A stretch of DNA of 64,000 nucleotides from Halopseudomonas xiamenensis (GTDB lineage Bacteria > Pseudomonadota > Gammaproteobacteria > Pseudomonadales > Pseudomonadaceae), in the NCBI RefSeq assembly GCF_014219065.1, contig NZ_JACLGO010000017.1, positions 1 to 64,000 of the forward strand, given 5' to 3'. The position numbers and the translations under genes were made by a program. Under the pieces are notes generated by a model that saw only the letters and a list, made by a program, of their open reading frames with translations, was not told the origin of the DNA and did not search any database. Positions 21,386-29,954 of the stretch are shown piece after piece. The number at the start of each line of letters is the position of its first letter. The stretch's first letter is position 1.

Positions 21386-21982
21386 ATGCAGGCACTGGAT
21401 TCAGCACAATACGAGCGCTTGCGCGAAAACGCAGAAGTCCTGGAGCGGGACGGGCATGGCGAGAAAGTACTGCGCCTAGCCGATGGCACCTTCCTCAAGC
21501 TGTTCCGCCGCAAGAGCTGGCTGTCGAAAACCGCCTTCTACCCACCGGCCAGGCGTTTTACCGATAATGCCGCCGAGCTGGAACGCCTGGGCATACCCTG
21601 CCCCCATGTATTGCAACTCTATCGGATGAGCAATCCATACCGCTCGGTGGTGCACTATGAACCGCTGCCCGGCCTGACCCTGCGTCAACTGCTCGCCCAG
21701 GATCCCAGCCTGGACCAGTTGGAGCTTTTTGCCCGGCTGGCCGAATTCATCACTCGACTGCATGACTTGGGGGTGTATTTCAGGTCACTGCACATGGGCA
21801 ATATCGTCCTGACGCCCGACAACGAATTGGGGCTGATCGATATCTCGGATATGCGCTGTCTAGGCCGCCCGCTATCGCGGTGGATGCGTGACAGGAACTA
21901 CCAGCATTTGCTCAGGTACGAACAGGACTGGGCGCAGGTCGACCCGAACATAGGTACGCTGTTCATGTTTTCCCGGCGCTGA
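21386..21982 (+). CDS. Kdo/WaaP kinase-like protein (possible pseudokinase)
   Basis: A 198-residue protein of the LPS-kinase-like superfamily, syntenic with PA4998 beside msbA. The ATP-anchoring Lys is probable in GTFLKLFRRK. The loop reads YFRSLHMGNIVL and the metal-binding segment GLIDISDM. Where active kinases have Asp in the HxD position, this protein has Ser, so it may be inactive or use another base. The GGAAGG site before ATG 21386 fixes the start. It is the only plus-strand gene inside the LPS locus and converges on dnpA, with the two stops abutting. Confidence 0.8.
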   Translation: MQALDSAQYERLRENAEVLERDGHGEKVLRLADGTFLKLFRRKSWLSKTAFYPPARRFTDNAAELERLGIPCPHVLQLYRMSNPYRSVVHYEPLPGLTLRQLLAQDPSLDQLELFARLAEFITRLHDLGVYFRSLHMGNIVLTPDNELGLIDISDMRCLGRPLSRWMRDRNYQHLLRYEQDWAQVDPNIGTLFMFSRR

Positions 21983-23413
21983 TCAGTCAGGAATCGAGTC
22001 ACCCCGCCGGGGAGGCAGTTCTCTCACCCAGAACAGCTCATGCCGGCGCACCGCTTTGCGCAGATATTCATTATCACCGGTCTTCGGCCAACGCCTGCCG
22101 GCCAGCAGACGCTGGATATGACGGCGCAGCTGACGCTTGAAAGGCAGCGGCGGCTGCAGGTCATGGTGCATCAGCAGCGCCATGGCCTTATCCAGCTGCT
22201 GCTGATCATCCAGTACATGGCTGAACAGATCGTCAGCTAACAACTCGACCAACGCGGGCGGCAATGCCACACCAGTATTGGCGTCACCCATCGGCCAACG
22301 GTCGTTGTCATGCAGATGGTTGGCATACAGAAACAACTGTTCCGGCTGCCAGGCGCTCTGCTCCATCGCCTGAAAGAACGCCCGGGTGCTGGCGACATGA
22401 TCAGCATGGGGGTCCAGCTCCGGATGCGGCATCACCACCACATCAGGCCGGAAATGCTCCAGGCAGGCCGCCAGATCGGCAACCAGATTGTTCCAGGTGG
22501 GCAAGCCATCAGCATCGGCGGGCAGATCGATCGCATTGAAACGCCGCGCGCCGCGTATGTCCGTCTCACCGGACTCCTTGGAGCCGAACGCTTGCTCCGG
22601 CTGTTCCGCCATGGCCGTCAACTGCATGCAGTAATACCCCAGCTGCACGCAATCCGCCTGCGGCACACCGCCCCACAGTGGTATGGCCAGGCTATCCCAG
22701 CAACGCAGGCGCCCCTTCAACCGGGCGGCCTCAGTCTTCCCCAGTCCGAGCCGTTGGTAATGTCGCGCCTCGATCTCGCCCTGAGTAAGAGTAACGATGC
22801 GTACCTTCTCCGCACTGCTGTACAGGCCGAACGCCGCCAGCTCAGCATCGTCGGCATGGGGGGCGAGGATGAGCACGCTCTGCGTCCGTGGGCAGGACTG
22901 ATTGAAGGCGAACAATTGCACATCCGGCATGATGGAACAGAAGCCACAATGCACAGCCAGCCCTTCGCCCTGCAGATGCTCCGCCTGCCCGGTCAGGTTC
23001 AGATAGCGCACGCCCCTGGCACCGCGCTCGAATGTCTGTCGGTCATTGCCGATATGGATCACCGGATCGAACAGCAGCCCCAGCCACGAGCTGCGTATCT
23101 GCACCTGCACCACCAGTGTTGCCTGGTCCAGATCGAGCTGGGCCGCTGACAGCTCCAGTCGCCAGAACCCACCAGCCGTCTGCAACGGGATCGGCTCGAT
23201 ATGATCCGGGAAGCGGTAACGGTAATCCTCGCTCGGCGAATAGAACAGATGATCGGCGAACCAGGCTTCATGCGCCAACCAGGCCAGCAACAAGCCAAAC
23301 GGGAGCAGCCAGACTGAGAGTTCGATGCTGGCCATCACCAGCAACGTCAGTACAGCCACCATGGCAACGCGCTTGTTACGCCGATAGCGCTTGAGTAGTC
23401 GTTGTTTACGCAT
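21983..23413 (-). CDS. dnpA: PIG-L family de-N-acetylase, LPS-locus protein DnpA
   Basis: The 476-residue protein has an N-terminal membrane hairpin (about 17-50), a beta-rich middle domain and a PIG-L/LmbE deacetylase domain. The zinc-binding signature is APHADDAE (H186, D188, D189), with a second His set in HPELDPHADH. The P. aeruginosa homologue at this locus, DnpA (PA5002), is linked to antibiotic-tolerant persister formation. The probable substrate is an N-acetylated core or surface sugar, but this is not shown. It lies 5 bp after mig-14, so the two form an operon. Confidence 0.88.
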   Translation of the reverse strand: MRKQRLLKRYRRNKRVAMVAVLTLLVMASIELSVWLLPFGLLLAWLAHEAWFADHLFYSPSEDYRYRFPDHIEPIPLQTAGGFWRLELSAAQLDLDQATLVVQVQIRSSWLGLLFDPVIHIGNDRQTFERGARGVRYLNLTGQAEHLQGEGLAVHCGFCSIMPDVQLFAFNQSCPRTQSVLILAPHADDAELAAFGLYSSAEKVRIVTLTQGEIEARHYQRLGLGKTEAARLKGRLRCWDSLAIPLWGGVPQADCVQLGYYCMQLTAMAEQPEQAFGSKESGETDIRGARRFNAIDLPADADGLPTWNNLVADLAACLEHFRPDVVVMPHPELDPHADHVASTRAFFQAMEQSAWQPEQLFLYANHLHDNDRWPMGDANTGVALPPALVELLADDLFSHVLDDQQQLDKAMALLMHHDLQPPLPFKRQLRRHIQRLLAGRRWPKTGDNEYLRKAVRRHELFWVRELPPRRGDSIPD

Positions 23414-23418
23414 GGGTC

Positions 23419-24318
23419 TCAGCCGACCTCATACACAGGAACACGACGGCACCAGCGATCCTTGTACTGACGGTCGGCACGACCAAAGGAATAGCGCAGC
23501 GCCCTACCCCGCTGCCGAGCATGCTCCCATTCAGCCTGGGTATTCACAAAGCTCAATACGCTGCCCGGGCTCAGCTCGTTGAAAGCCGGGTCCACGCCGC
23601 CATTGATATACTCAACGCTGATCCACTCGGGCGATTCCACCCGGTACAGCACCTGGAATGCCACCGGCACGCCATCGACACAAATGAAACTGCCGGTCAT
23701 GAACTCCCGCAACAGATCGAACACCTCGGGCAGACAGGCCTTGCCCGGAACGGCAAACCCCCAGCGCTTTTCAAACAGGGTGGTATACATCCCGGCCCGC
23801 TCGGCGGTCGACAGCTGACTGATCGGCGCGATGACACCGCCCTGCTCCTCAAGCAAACGCAACTCACGGCGCTGGTTATAGCGAAACTTCCGGCTGTACT
23901 GTTCAGGCTCCCGGGCCAGCGCCAGTTGCTGCTTCTGCGGGCGCAGGGTAGCAACCCGACTGGTATGTAACCCGGAGACATAGCTTCCGGCATGACGTAC
24001 CGATATGAGCGAGTTCGCTGCCTGGGGCAGGATGATCTCCGCATTGCCCAGATCGAAAACGCCACGCTTCTTCCTGCGCTTGAGCACCACCCTGGACAGG
24101 GCCAGATGCTTGCCCCAGACAGGCATCGCCGCCTGCAGCTCACCATCGTCAAACCAGCCCAGGTAACGCACCTCGATGCCAGCCAGCGCTGACAACCCGG
24201 CTACGATCTGCGGGTGTGTCGCCACGCTGCCACCCCAGCGCGCCCAGGCCTGCTGGTAATCCCCGGCATCGATGGGAGTCCAGCCACGCTCACGATACAA
24301 ACGAAACAGATCGAACAT
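23419..24318 (-). CDS. mig-14: Mig-14-like protein, antimicrobial-peptide tolerance
   Basis: A 299-residue protein matching the Mig-14 family, with a C-terminal GNAT-like half (KFRYNQRRELRLLEEQGG, then FICVDGVPVAFQVLYR and FNELSPGSVLSFVN). In Salmonella, Mig-14 is PhoP-regulated and supports resistance to cationic peptides. The Pseudomonas homologue (PA5003) lies in the same LPS locus. The protein is inner-membrane associated in Salmonella, although no strong transmembrane helix is visible here. The upstream region carries the paired GTTCAG motif and TATATT box annotated separately, which fits envelope-stress control. Confidence 0.85.
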   Translation of the reverse strand: MFDLFRLYRERGWTPIDAGDYQQAWARWGGSVATHPQIVAGLSALAGIEVRYLGWFDDGELQAAMPVWGKHLALSRVVLKRRKKRGVFDLGNAEIILPQAANSLISVRHAGSYVSGLHTSRVATLRPQKQQLALAREPEQYSRKFRYNQRRELRLLEEQGGVIAPISQLSTAERAGMYTTLFEKRWGFAVPGKACLPEVFDLLREFMTGSFICVDGVPVAFQVLYRVESPEWISVEYINGGVDPAFNELSPGSVLSFVNTQAEWEHARQRGRALRYSFGRADRQYKDRWCRRVPVYEVG

Positions 24319-24482
24319 GGAACTAGACCGCGTTGCGCTTGGCGGCAGTATTCGTGATGGCCCAGTGATTTTTGAGCATAGCTGTCCCTATGCCCTCGCC
24401 GGAAGCATGACTTCCTCACTTGGGCATAACCTGATGATGATGAAATAACGAACTTGAAGGGCGGCAGTTTGCCGGCGAGCCC

Positions 24483-24543
24483 AATATAGAGAAGTTTGCT
24501 TTCTCGCTGTTGGGTATTCGCTTTTTGTTCAGGAAGCGTTCAG
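24483..24543 (-). promoter_or_regulatory. candidate activator box and promoter for mig-14-dnpA
   Basis: GTTCAG-GAAGC-GTTCAG (24527-24543) is a direct repeat with 11-bp period, the layout of OmpR/PhoP-type regulators. Exactly 38 bp away on the mig-14 side is AATATA (24483-24488), which reads TATATT on the minus strand and could be a -10 box, about 165 bp upstream of the mig-14 ATG. The same two elements with the same 38-bp spacing recur upstream of the InaA-like gene (26302-26362). No gene is visible in the rest of 24319-24653, which is AT-rich. The regulator is inferred. Confidence 0.55.
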
Positions 24544-24653
24544 CTTTTCAGGAAGGGAGGTCATACGTATATACGCATCGGCACAAGCGACTGCGGAAAA
24601 AGGCATACCGCAGCCACTTGTTCATAGGAATACTGGACCAGGTAAAACGAGGC

Positions 24654-25316
24654 TCAACGCGCGAACGTCAAATCCCAATCTTCTGGATCAATAAAACCTA
24701 ATGCCTTGACCCCTTCAGGATTGTCCGCCAGCGACAGGAAAATTGCGGAGCCGTATGCGGGAAGCTCTTCGTCATACCCCAGCGCCTCTTGTGCATAGTT
24801 GATGCAGTGACTGTGCGTAACCAGAATCAGGTTCCGCGCCACCTGCTTGTTGTCCAGAGCGGTGTCGATGAAATCCTCCTCACAACTGACCAGCCAATCG
24901 CGCTCCTCACCCACATCGCCAAAAACCAGCGCCTCGGTCTCGGCGGTCCGTAGTGCGGGGCTGTTGTAGACAATGGACTTATCCAGCCCCAGCTCGCCAA
25001 AATCCTCATGCAGCTCGTCCCCGACCAGTTTGGCACGTGCGGTCAGCCCGCTTTTGTCGGTCAGGCAGGGCACATCATATCGATCACAGCGCTCGAGATG
25101 ACGCAGCAGCACGACAACCTCACCCCTGTCCCACGACTGCAGAAGCTCTCCCGTGTAATGCCGGTGCTCTTCAGAAAGGTCGGCTATCGCCGGTGGTTCG
25201 AACAGGAAATACAGCAGCGTACTGGCGAGGAGGGTGAAGGCAACAGAGAGTCTGTGGCGGTTGAGCCATTCGGGCAGGCGTGACAGGTAGAGCATTGGCG
25301 AGATCCTGATTGTCAT
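24654..25316 (-). CDS. histidine phosphatase family protein, membrane-anchored
   Basis: A 220-residue protein with an N-terminal transmembrane anchor (about 23-40, VAFTLLASTLLYFLF) and a branch-2-like histidine phosphatase domain. The phospho-acceptor motif is VVLLRHLERC and the second catalytic His is in ILVTHSHCINY. It resembles the Ais/PmrG type of LPS heptose-phosphate phosphatases in size and architecture. Given its place among LPS kinases, removal of core phosphate in the periplasm is a reasonable but unproven role. The ATG at 25295 is an alternative start. A diverged copy of its 5' end and upstream region lies at 27208-27385. Confidence 0.78.
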   Translation of the reverse strand: MTIRISPMLYLSRLPEWLNRHRLSVAFTLLASTLLYFLFEPPAIADLSEEHRHYTGELLQSWDRGEVVVLLRHLERCDRYDVPCLTDKSGLTARAKLVGDELHEDFGELGLDKSIVYNSPALRTAETEALVFGDVGEERDWLVSCEEDFIDTALDNKQVARNLILVTHSHCINYAQEALGYDEELPAYGSAIFLSLADNPEGVKALGFIDPEDWDLTFAR

Positions 25317-25405
25317 GCAGCAAAGGGCAGCATGAAAGCAGTATTGAGATACATTCGCAACACTTTTCTACCGGACCAGTACCGACGGCTGCCTCCTTGT
25401 GCTTA

Positions 25406-26236
25406 TCATACCTGACGTTGCTTGCGGGCAGAACGATGCAATACCCTGGCGACCCAATAGCGCACCTGCATATCTACCTTTGACTTGCCCAGGTAAGCCA
25501 ACAGAAAGCGTAGCCGTTGACTCCGACTGGGCGGCTGGCTGCGTCGATACAATGCCTCCAGATCGCGCATACGTCCCCAGGGCGAGAATAGATGCGCACG
25601 ACTCTTTTCCAGATCGATTAGGCACGCACTTGCCCCATCCTCTGTTGGCTTGAGAAAGATATGCTTGGGATACAGGCAGTTATGCACTATCGAGTGTTTG
25701 TGCAGCAACGCAATCAGTTTCCCTGCCGCTACCAGCAGGTCCCTCTTCTGGCAGCACCCTAGCGAATGCCAGTTGGCAAACCAATGATCCAACGGCAGAT
25801 AGCCATCCAGATTACGGGTCAGCAGAATCGCGTGCAACTCCCCTTCGACCCGTCGCTGGGCAAAAAAGGCAGCTTGCAGTGCCGGAATACCCAGCTGTGC
25901 ATACCGTTGGATATTGTAGAACTCTCGCGCAACAGTTGGCTCACCCAGCGGGTGGCGTATAGTGCGGATCAGATAGTTGCTCTGACGCTTCAGATAGAAA
26001 ACCTGCGGGTTGCCGTTGGCATCTTGCAGACTCAGCCGACTGACGCTGCTATATCCACCACGGGCGTAGTTGGGTTCATCCACCAACTCCGCCTCCACTT
26101 CCCAGAGCGCTTCGAAGCTATCGAGTCGATGAAGTTGCAGCGTATCGAACGCATTGACGGCAATAAAAGCCGAATCCGTCGTTCTCGTCCTTCGATACCT
26201 AGGACGACCGATCTCAGGAGCCCTGCTCGACATCAT
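25406..26236 (-). CDS. InaA-like lipopolysaccharide kinase family protein
   Basis: A Kdo/InaA-superfamily protein of about 276 residues. The N-lobe contains VFYLKRQSN (probable ATP-anchoring Lys). The catalytic loop is IVHNCLYPKHIFL, followed by CLIDLEKSR. The HNC-LYPKH form, with Cys in place of the usual Asp, is what I recall of InaA-type proteins, so it appears to be a family trait. The role is probably phosphorylation of LPS core or an accessory function to it. I start at the ATG pair at 26233-26236. ATG 26257 adds seven hydrophobic residues without a better ribosome site. A promoter like that of mig-14 lies upstream. Confidence 0.8.
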   Translation of the reverse strand: MMSSRAPEIGRPRYRRTRTTDSAFIAVNAFDTLQLHRLDSFEALWEVEAELVDEPNYARGGYSSVSRLSLQDANGNPQVFYLKRQSNYLIRTIRHPLGEPTVAREFYNIQRYAQLGIPALQAAFFAQRRVEGELHAILLTRNLDGYLPLDHWFANWHSLGCCQKRDLLVAAGKLIALLHKHSIVHNCLYPKHIFLKPTEDGASACLIDLEKSRAHLFSPWGRMRDLEALYRRSQPPSRSQRLRFLLAYLGKSKVDMQVRYWVARVLHRSARKQRQV

Positions 26237-26301
26237 AATCACCCACAGAAAAGCCATGACACATCACAGCAACTGCTGCTGCGACGCACCAACAAAGGGG
26301 C

Positions 26302-26362
26302 AATATAAGAGAACCAGCCACCTCACTTCGGGATTTCCGCAATCCGTTCAGCGAGCGTTCAG
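26302..26362 (-). promoter_or_regulatory. candidate activator box and promoter for the InaA-like gene
   Basis: GTTCAG-CGAGC-GTTCAG (26346-26362) lies exactly 38 bp from AATATA (26302-26307), read TATATT toward the InaA-like gene. Spacing and half-sites are identical to those upstream of mig-14. On the plus strand the same box is followed after 12 nt by TATGAC (26375-26380), the spacing known for PhoP-dependent promoters. A second, rightward promoter into the higBA remnant is therefore also possible. Confidence 0.55.
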
Positions 26363-26470
26363 CTTTCCCAACAGTATGACCATCCACCTCGGTGGCCGGT
26401 ATCCTGCGCCAGCACCACCGCAGGAAACCGACACTCGCGCAAAGTCCCAACGCGGACCTAAAATAAGCCC

Positions 26471-26896
26471 ATGAGCATAATCGCCATCAGCCACCTGAAA
26501 GCCTTCAGGGAGAGATACCCAGATGCAGAGTAACCACTGTTGGCCTGGACCGACGAAGCCAAAAAAGCTGTCTGGTCCAGCCCTACGGACATCAAGAAGC
26601 AGTTTCGTAACGCGAGCATTCCCAAAAGATGCCTTCGAGGTCATAATCACCCTGATAGAGGCCTACGAGGCGAAGCATTTTCCTGTCGATCTGCCGACCC
26701 CCATTGATGCGATCAAGTTCCGCATGGACAATCAGGCTTGACTGCTGCCAATCTGGCTCCCGCTATCGGCAGAACGAATCGCGTCTATGAAGTGCTGAAC
26801 GGGACGCGCGCCCTTACGCTGCCGATGATCTAGAAACTGCACAACATGTTCGGTATCCCGGCGGAGAGCCTGATCAAGCCTGTGACTCACACATAA
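26471..26896 (+). pseudogene. degraded higBA-type toxin-antitoxin locus
   Basis: From ATG 26471 the reading frame gives MSIIAISHLKAFRERYPDAE, then a stop (26531-26533), then an open stretch ending KKQFRNASI. This is the N-terminal half of a HigB-type mRNA interferase. Without the rest of the toxin or an antitoxin start, the sequence passes into the middle of a HigA antitoxin (ITLIEAYEAKHFPVDLP, then IKFRMDNQ). A 1-nt deletion follows near 26737, and the +frame resumes LAPAIGRTNRVYEVLNG and ends at 26896 after another in-frame stop (TAG in ATCTAGAAA). At least four lesions make both genes non-functional. The identification is by recalled family sequence. Confidence 0.75.
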
Positions 26897-26953
26897 TCCG
26901 GCACCCGCAACGCAAAAAACCAGCCGGGCTGGGTTTGGCATGGCGCCATCTAG

Positions 26954-27172
26954 CCATTCGTCATCAGTCGCAAGAACTGGCTGTTCAACGATACACCCAA
27001 GAGTGTTCACGCCAGCACGCTGATCTACAGCCTAGTTGAAACAGCCAAGGCCAACGGGCAGGAACTCTATGCCTGGTTGCGGCATGTGCTGGAGCGCCTG
27101 CCCTTGGCCACTACGACAGAAGACTATGAAGCTCTGCTTCCATGGCATTGCCTAAAGGTCAATAGTTACTGA
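26954..27172 (+). mobile_element. IS66-family transposase (TnpC) C-terminal remnant
   Basis: The 72-codon frame starts PFVISRKNWLFNDTPK and ends LPLATTTEDYEALLPWH..., the characteristic C terminus of IS66-type TnpC. A TAG immediately precedes it in frame, and the rest of the transposase, tnpA/tnpB and the ends of the element are missing. It lies between the higBA remnant and a partial gene duplication, marking an old insertion/deletion point in the LPS locus. Confidence 0.78.
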
Positions 27173-27207
27173 TCGGTAGCCCTGTGGGAAGGTGGGGGTT
27201 ACGGATC

Positions 27208-27385
27208 AGTTACAGCGGTTGAGCCATCCAGTTAGGCCAGACAGGTAATGCATTGGCTAGGCGCTGCTTGTAGATTGGGGATCCTGAAAAAACATGTATA
27301 CGACAGAGGGTTCATGCTCCCTGAGGAGAGCAGGCACTATGAAACCAGTATTGAGACCCGTTCGCAACAAATTCCTTACCCTATG
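27208..27385 (-). pseudogene. relic duplicate of the histidine-phosphatase 5' region
   Basis: This stretch matches 25255-25375 with gaps. Shared blocks include GCGGTTGAGCCAT, CAGGTA..GCATTGGC, and ATGAAA.CAGTATTGAGA followed by TTCGCAACA. It thus copies the first codons (on the minus strand) and the upstream flank of the histidine phosphatase gene. The remaining coding part is gone and its place is taken by the IS66 remnant. It cannot encode a protein. Confidence 0.6.
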
Positions 27386-27401
27386 GCCTCATAAGTGCAT
27401 C

Positions 27402-28289
27402 TCAATGTTTTACCAGCATCCGTAATACCCCTCTCAGCACCTTCAAATCCATACTCCGAAGCGGGATGCGCCTTAGTATCTTCAAGGCCAGCCTGCGATC
27501 AGCTTTGGCAGCTTTCATAAAATAGGATTTGAAATGCTTGGTACACACCGCCTGATAATCCTGATCGTCAGCATACAAAGCATATATCCGTAATACCTCA
27601 TCGAACATGAATTCCAAACGAGAATGCATATTGCCATCGTGTACCCGGTAAAAGGCCAGATCGTCCTCCAGTACATCGATAAAGTAACCGGCGCTGGTAA
27701 CCTTAAGCATCATTAACAGGTCTTCAATACGCATGGTCTCGTCGTAACCACCTACGTTACGAACCACATCAGTACGTAGCATCATGCTGGGAGCAGGTGC
27801 ACCGGCTACCGTGCCACAGAACACTGCGCGAAAATCCAGGCGCCGAGCGGGCCGATGACGATACTTGTGCGGCAACCTTTCACCATTTTCCGCAATAGGT
27901 ACAATATTTCCGCCACAGATAGCCACCTGGGGGTGCGAATGCATGTGCTCAACCTGCCGGCCAAGTCGGCCAGGCAGCATCACATCATCTGAAGCAATAG
28001 GTACAAAGAGTTCGCCTTCAGCCAATGCCAGCGCCCGGTTGAGCGTGGTCAACAGACCTTGATTAGCTTGCACATGCAGCTTGAATGGGTAATCCTCCTG
28101 CAATCGTTGCAACAACTCCGGGCTGCCATCGGTCGAGCCGTCATCAATGACTATCACCTGCTTATTGACATAGTTCTGCTCAAAGATACTCTGCAGGCAT
28201 GCCTCAATGAAAGGCGCATGATTGTAGGAAGGCACAACCACACTGACCAAAGGCCCATCCGCCGACATCTGTTCCTCAATGCTATTCAT
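27402..28289 (-). CDS. glycosyltransferase family 2
   Basis: A 295-residue GT-A fold enzyme. The N terminus reads VSVVVPSYNHAPFIEACLQS, with VIDDGSTDGS (nucleotide-sugar contact) and the metal-binding ASDD segment (PIASDDVMLPGR). A probable acceptor-side ED occurs in RIEDLLMMLK. It has no membrane segment and should act at the cytoplasmic face on a lipid-linked or core acceptor. It is the last gene of the AT-richer sugar island, 28 bp after the aminotransferase gene. Donor and linkage are not predictable. The dTDP-3-acetamido sugar made by the upstream genes is a candidate donor. Confidence 0.87.
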   Translation of the reverse strand: MNSIEEQMSADGPLVSVVVPSYNHAPFIEACLQSIFEQNYVNKQVIVIDDGSTDGSPELLQRLQEDYPFKLHVQANQGLLTTLNRALALAEGELFVPIASDDVMLPGRLGRQVEHMHSHPQVAICGGNIVPIAENGERLPHKYRHRPARRLDFRAVFCGTVAGAPAPSMMLRTDVVRNVGGYDETMRIEDLLMMLKVTSAGYFIDVLEDDLAFYRVHDGNMHSRLEFMFDEVLRIYALYADDQDYQAVCTKHFKSYFMKAAKADRRLALKILRRIPLRSMDLKVLRGVLRMLVKH

Positions 28290-28317
28290 TCTACGTTCCG
28301 ATTAAGCCAGATGCATT

Positions 28318-29436
28318 TCAGCAGCCATATGCATTACAGGCAGCAACAACCGACTCAACCTGCTCATTCGACATCGCAGGTCCGATGGGTAAACTCAGAA
28401 CCTGCTCGTGCAGTTGTTCAGTAAGCGGTAGCGATAATCCGGCCCAGCTGCTATAAGCCTGCTGCCAGTGTGGCGGTATGGGATAGTGAACAAGGGTTTG
28501 CACACCATGCTGTCGCAAATGCGCCTGCAAAGAGCGCCTATCAGTGCAGCGCACTACAAACAGATGCCACACATGCTGCTCGGCATATTCGGACCAATAC
28601 TGACTGCTGCCTGGCAGAGCAATCAAGGGATTGCTGATACCGGAGAGATAACGCTGCGCCACCTTCCGTCTGGCATTAGTGTCATGATCAAGACGAACCA
28701 GCTTGACTCTCAACAGCGCTGCCTGCAACTCATCTAGCCGGCTATTGACGCCCTGATAAATATTCTCGTACTTCTTCTGGCTACCGTAGTTGCCAATGGC
28801 CCGAACAGTTTCAGCCAAGGCATCATCACTGGTCGTGACAGCGCCGCCATCGCCCAGCGCACCGAGGTTCTTGCCAGGATAAAAGCTAAAACCCGAAGCA
28901 TGCCCCCAACTACCGGCCCTTCTCCCATCGATAGCAGCGCCATGGGCCTGGGCCGAATCTTCCAGCACCAGAAGCTGGTATTTTTCTGCCAACGTCATGA
29001 TGTCAGCCATGGGAGCCAGCCGACCATACAGGTGAACCGCCAAAATGGCTTTTGTATTTGGCGTGATTGCAGCGGCAACCTTGTCTGGAGCAAGATTGCA
29101 GCTCTGCACATCAGGCTCCACCAAAACCGGAGTCAGGCGATTTTCGGTTATGGCCAGAATGCTGGCAATGTAGGTATTGGCAGGGACAATGACTTCATCA
29201 CCCTCCTTGAGTCGTCCCAGCACTTTCCAGGCACGCAAAACAAGAATGAGCGCATCAAGCCCATTCGCAACCCCCACACAATGCCGTGTACCGCAGTATG
29301 CCGCAAACTCCTGCTCGAAGGCCTTGACCTCCTGGCCCTGAATATACCAGCCCGAGTCAATAACGCGCGTTGCGGCATTCAGCAACTCCTCGCGGAGCGA
29401 GGCATTTACGGCCTGCAAGTCCATAAAAGGTATCAT
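28318..29436 (-). CDS. fdtB: dTDP-3-oxo-6-deoxyhexose aminotransferase (DegT/DnrJ/EryC1/StrS family)
   Basis: A 372-residue PLP-dependent sugar aminotransferase. The Schiff-base lysine is K189 in [17 protein letters not shown], with the supporting [11 protein letters not shown] motif. It matches FdtB/QdtB enzymes, which aminate C3 of dTDP-3-oxo-6-deoxy-hexose. The assignment is supported by the adjacent FdtA-like 3,4-oxoisomerase, GNAT and RmlA/RmlB. Whether the product is Fuc3N or Qui3N depends on the isomerase and cannot be decided here. Its ATG overlaps the stop of the acetyltransferase gene by 4 nt. Confidence 0.85.
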   Translation of the reverse strand: MIPFMDLQAVNASLREELLNAATRVIDSGWYIQGQEVKAFEQEFAAYCGTRHCVGVANGLDALILVLRAWKVLGRLKEGDEVIVPANTYIASILAITENRLTPVLVEPDVQSCNLAPDKVAAAITPNTKAILAVHLYGRLAPMADIMTLAEKYQLLVLEDSAQAHGAAIDGRRAGSWGHASGFSFYPGKNLGALGDGGAVTTSDDALAETVRAIGNYGSQKKYENIYQGVNSRLDELQAALLRVKLVRLDHDTNARRKVAQRYLSGISNPLIALPGSSQYWSEYAEQHVWHLFVVRCTDRRSLQAHLRQHGVQTLVHYPIPPHWQQAYSSWAGLSLPLTEQLHEQVLSLPIGPAMSNEQVESVVAACNAYGC

Positions 29437-29954
29437 TGTATCTTGCTGCTCAATTTTTTTTTGCTTTCTGCTACGTCTGCCTTCTGTATGGTGAAGTACA
29501 GATTCTGTTCATCTTCACCAACAACCTCAGCACCCATTTTTTGATGAAAGGCGATGACACGCTGATTATCTTTCATCACATCAAAGTGAGACTGGGCAAA
29601 CCCCAACTCCTCGAATCCAAACTGATAGACAAGAAAAGCACTCTCTACAGCCGCATAGCGTGTCTTTTCCTGATTGAGGATCCAACTCCCCCAGCAAAAA
29701 GAATCTTCACGCAGATCATAGACACGAACCGTTCCGCAGCGAACTCCGTCCAGTCGCTCTATGATAAAATAGTATTGTATACCGGCCTGCTCATCCTGCT
29801 TGTAGCGGCGAATCCACTGACGCTGTTTGCTAACACTGGCATCGGTGCTGGACAGATATTTCCCATAGTTCTCATCCAACCGCAGCGCCAGGATAAACTC
29901 CGCATCTTCCTCTTCAACCAACCGCATACGAATAGTTTTGGCATCAAGATTCAT
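29433..29954 (-). CDS. GNAT family N-acetyltransferase, probable dTDP-3-amino-sugar acetyltransferase
   Basis: A 173-residue RimJ/RimL-like [21 protein letters not shown] at the N terminus, the beta4 region [20 protein letters not shown], and the C-terminal [18 protein letters not shown] acetyl-CoA fold segment. It lies between the sugar 3,4-oxoisomerase and the 3-aminotransferase genes with 4-nt overlaps on both sides. I therefore infer that it N-acetylates the 3-amino group. Better-known FdtC/QdtC enzymes are left-handed beta-helix proteins, so a GNAT here would be a non-homologous replacement. Confidence 0.78.
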   Translation of the reverse strand: MNLDAKTIRMRLVEEEDAEFILALRLDENYGKYLSSTDASVSKQRQWIRRYKQDEQAGIQYYFIIERLDGVRCGTVRVYDLREDSFCWGSWILNQEKTRYAAVESAFLVYQFGFEELGFAQSHFDVMKDNQRVIAFHQKMGAEVVGEDEQNLYFTIQKADVAESKKKLSSKIQ

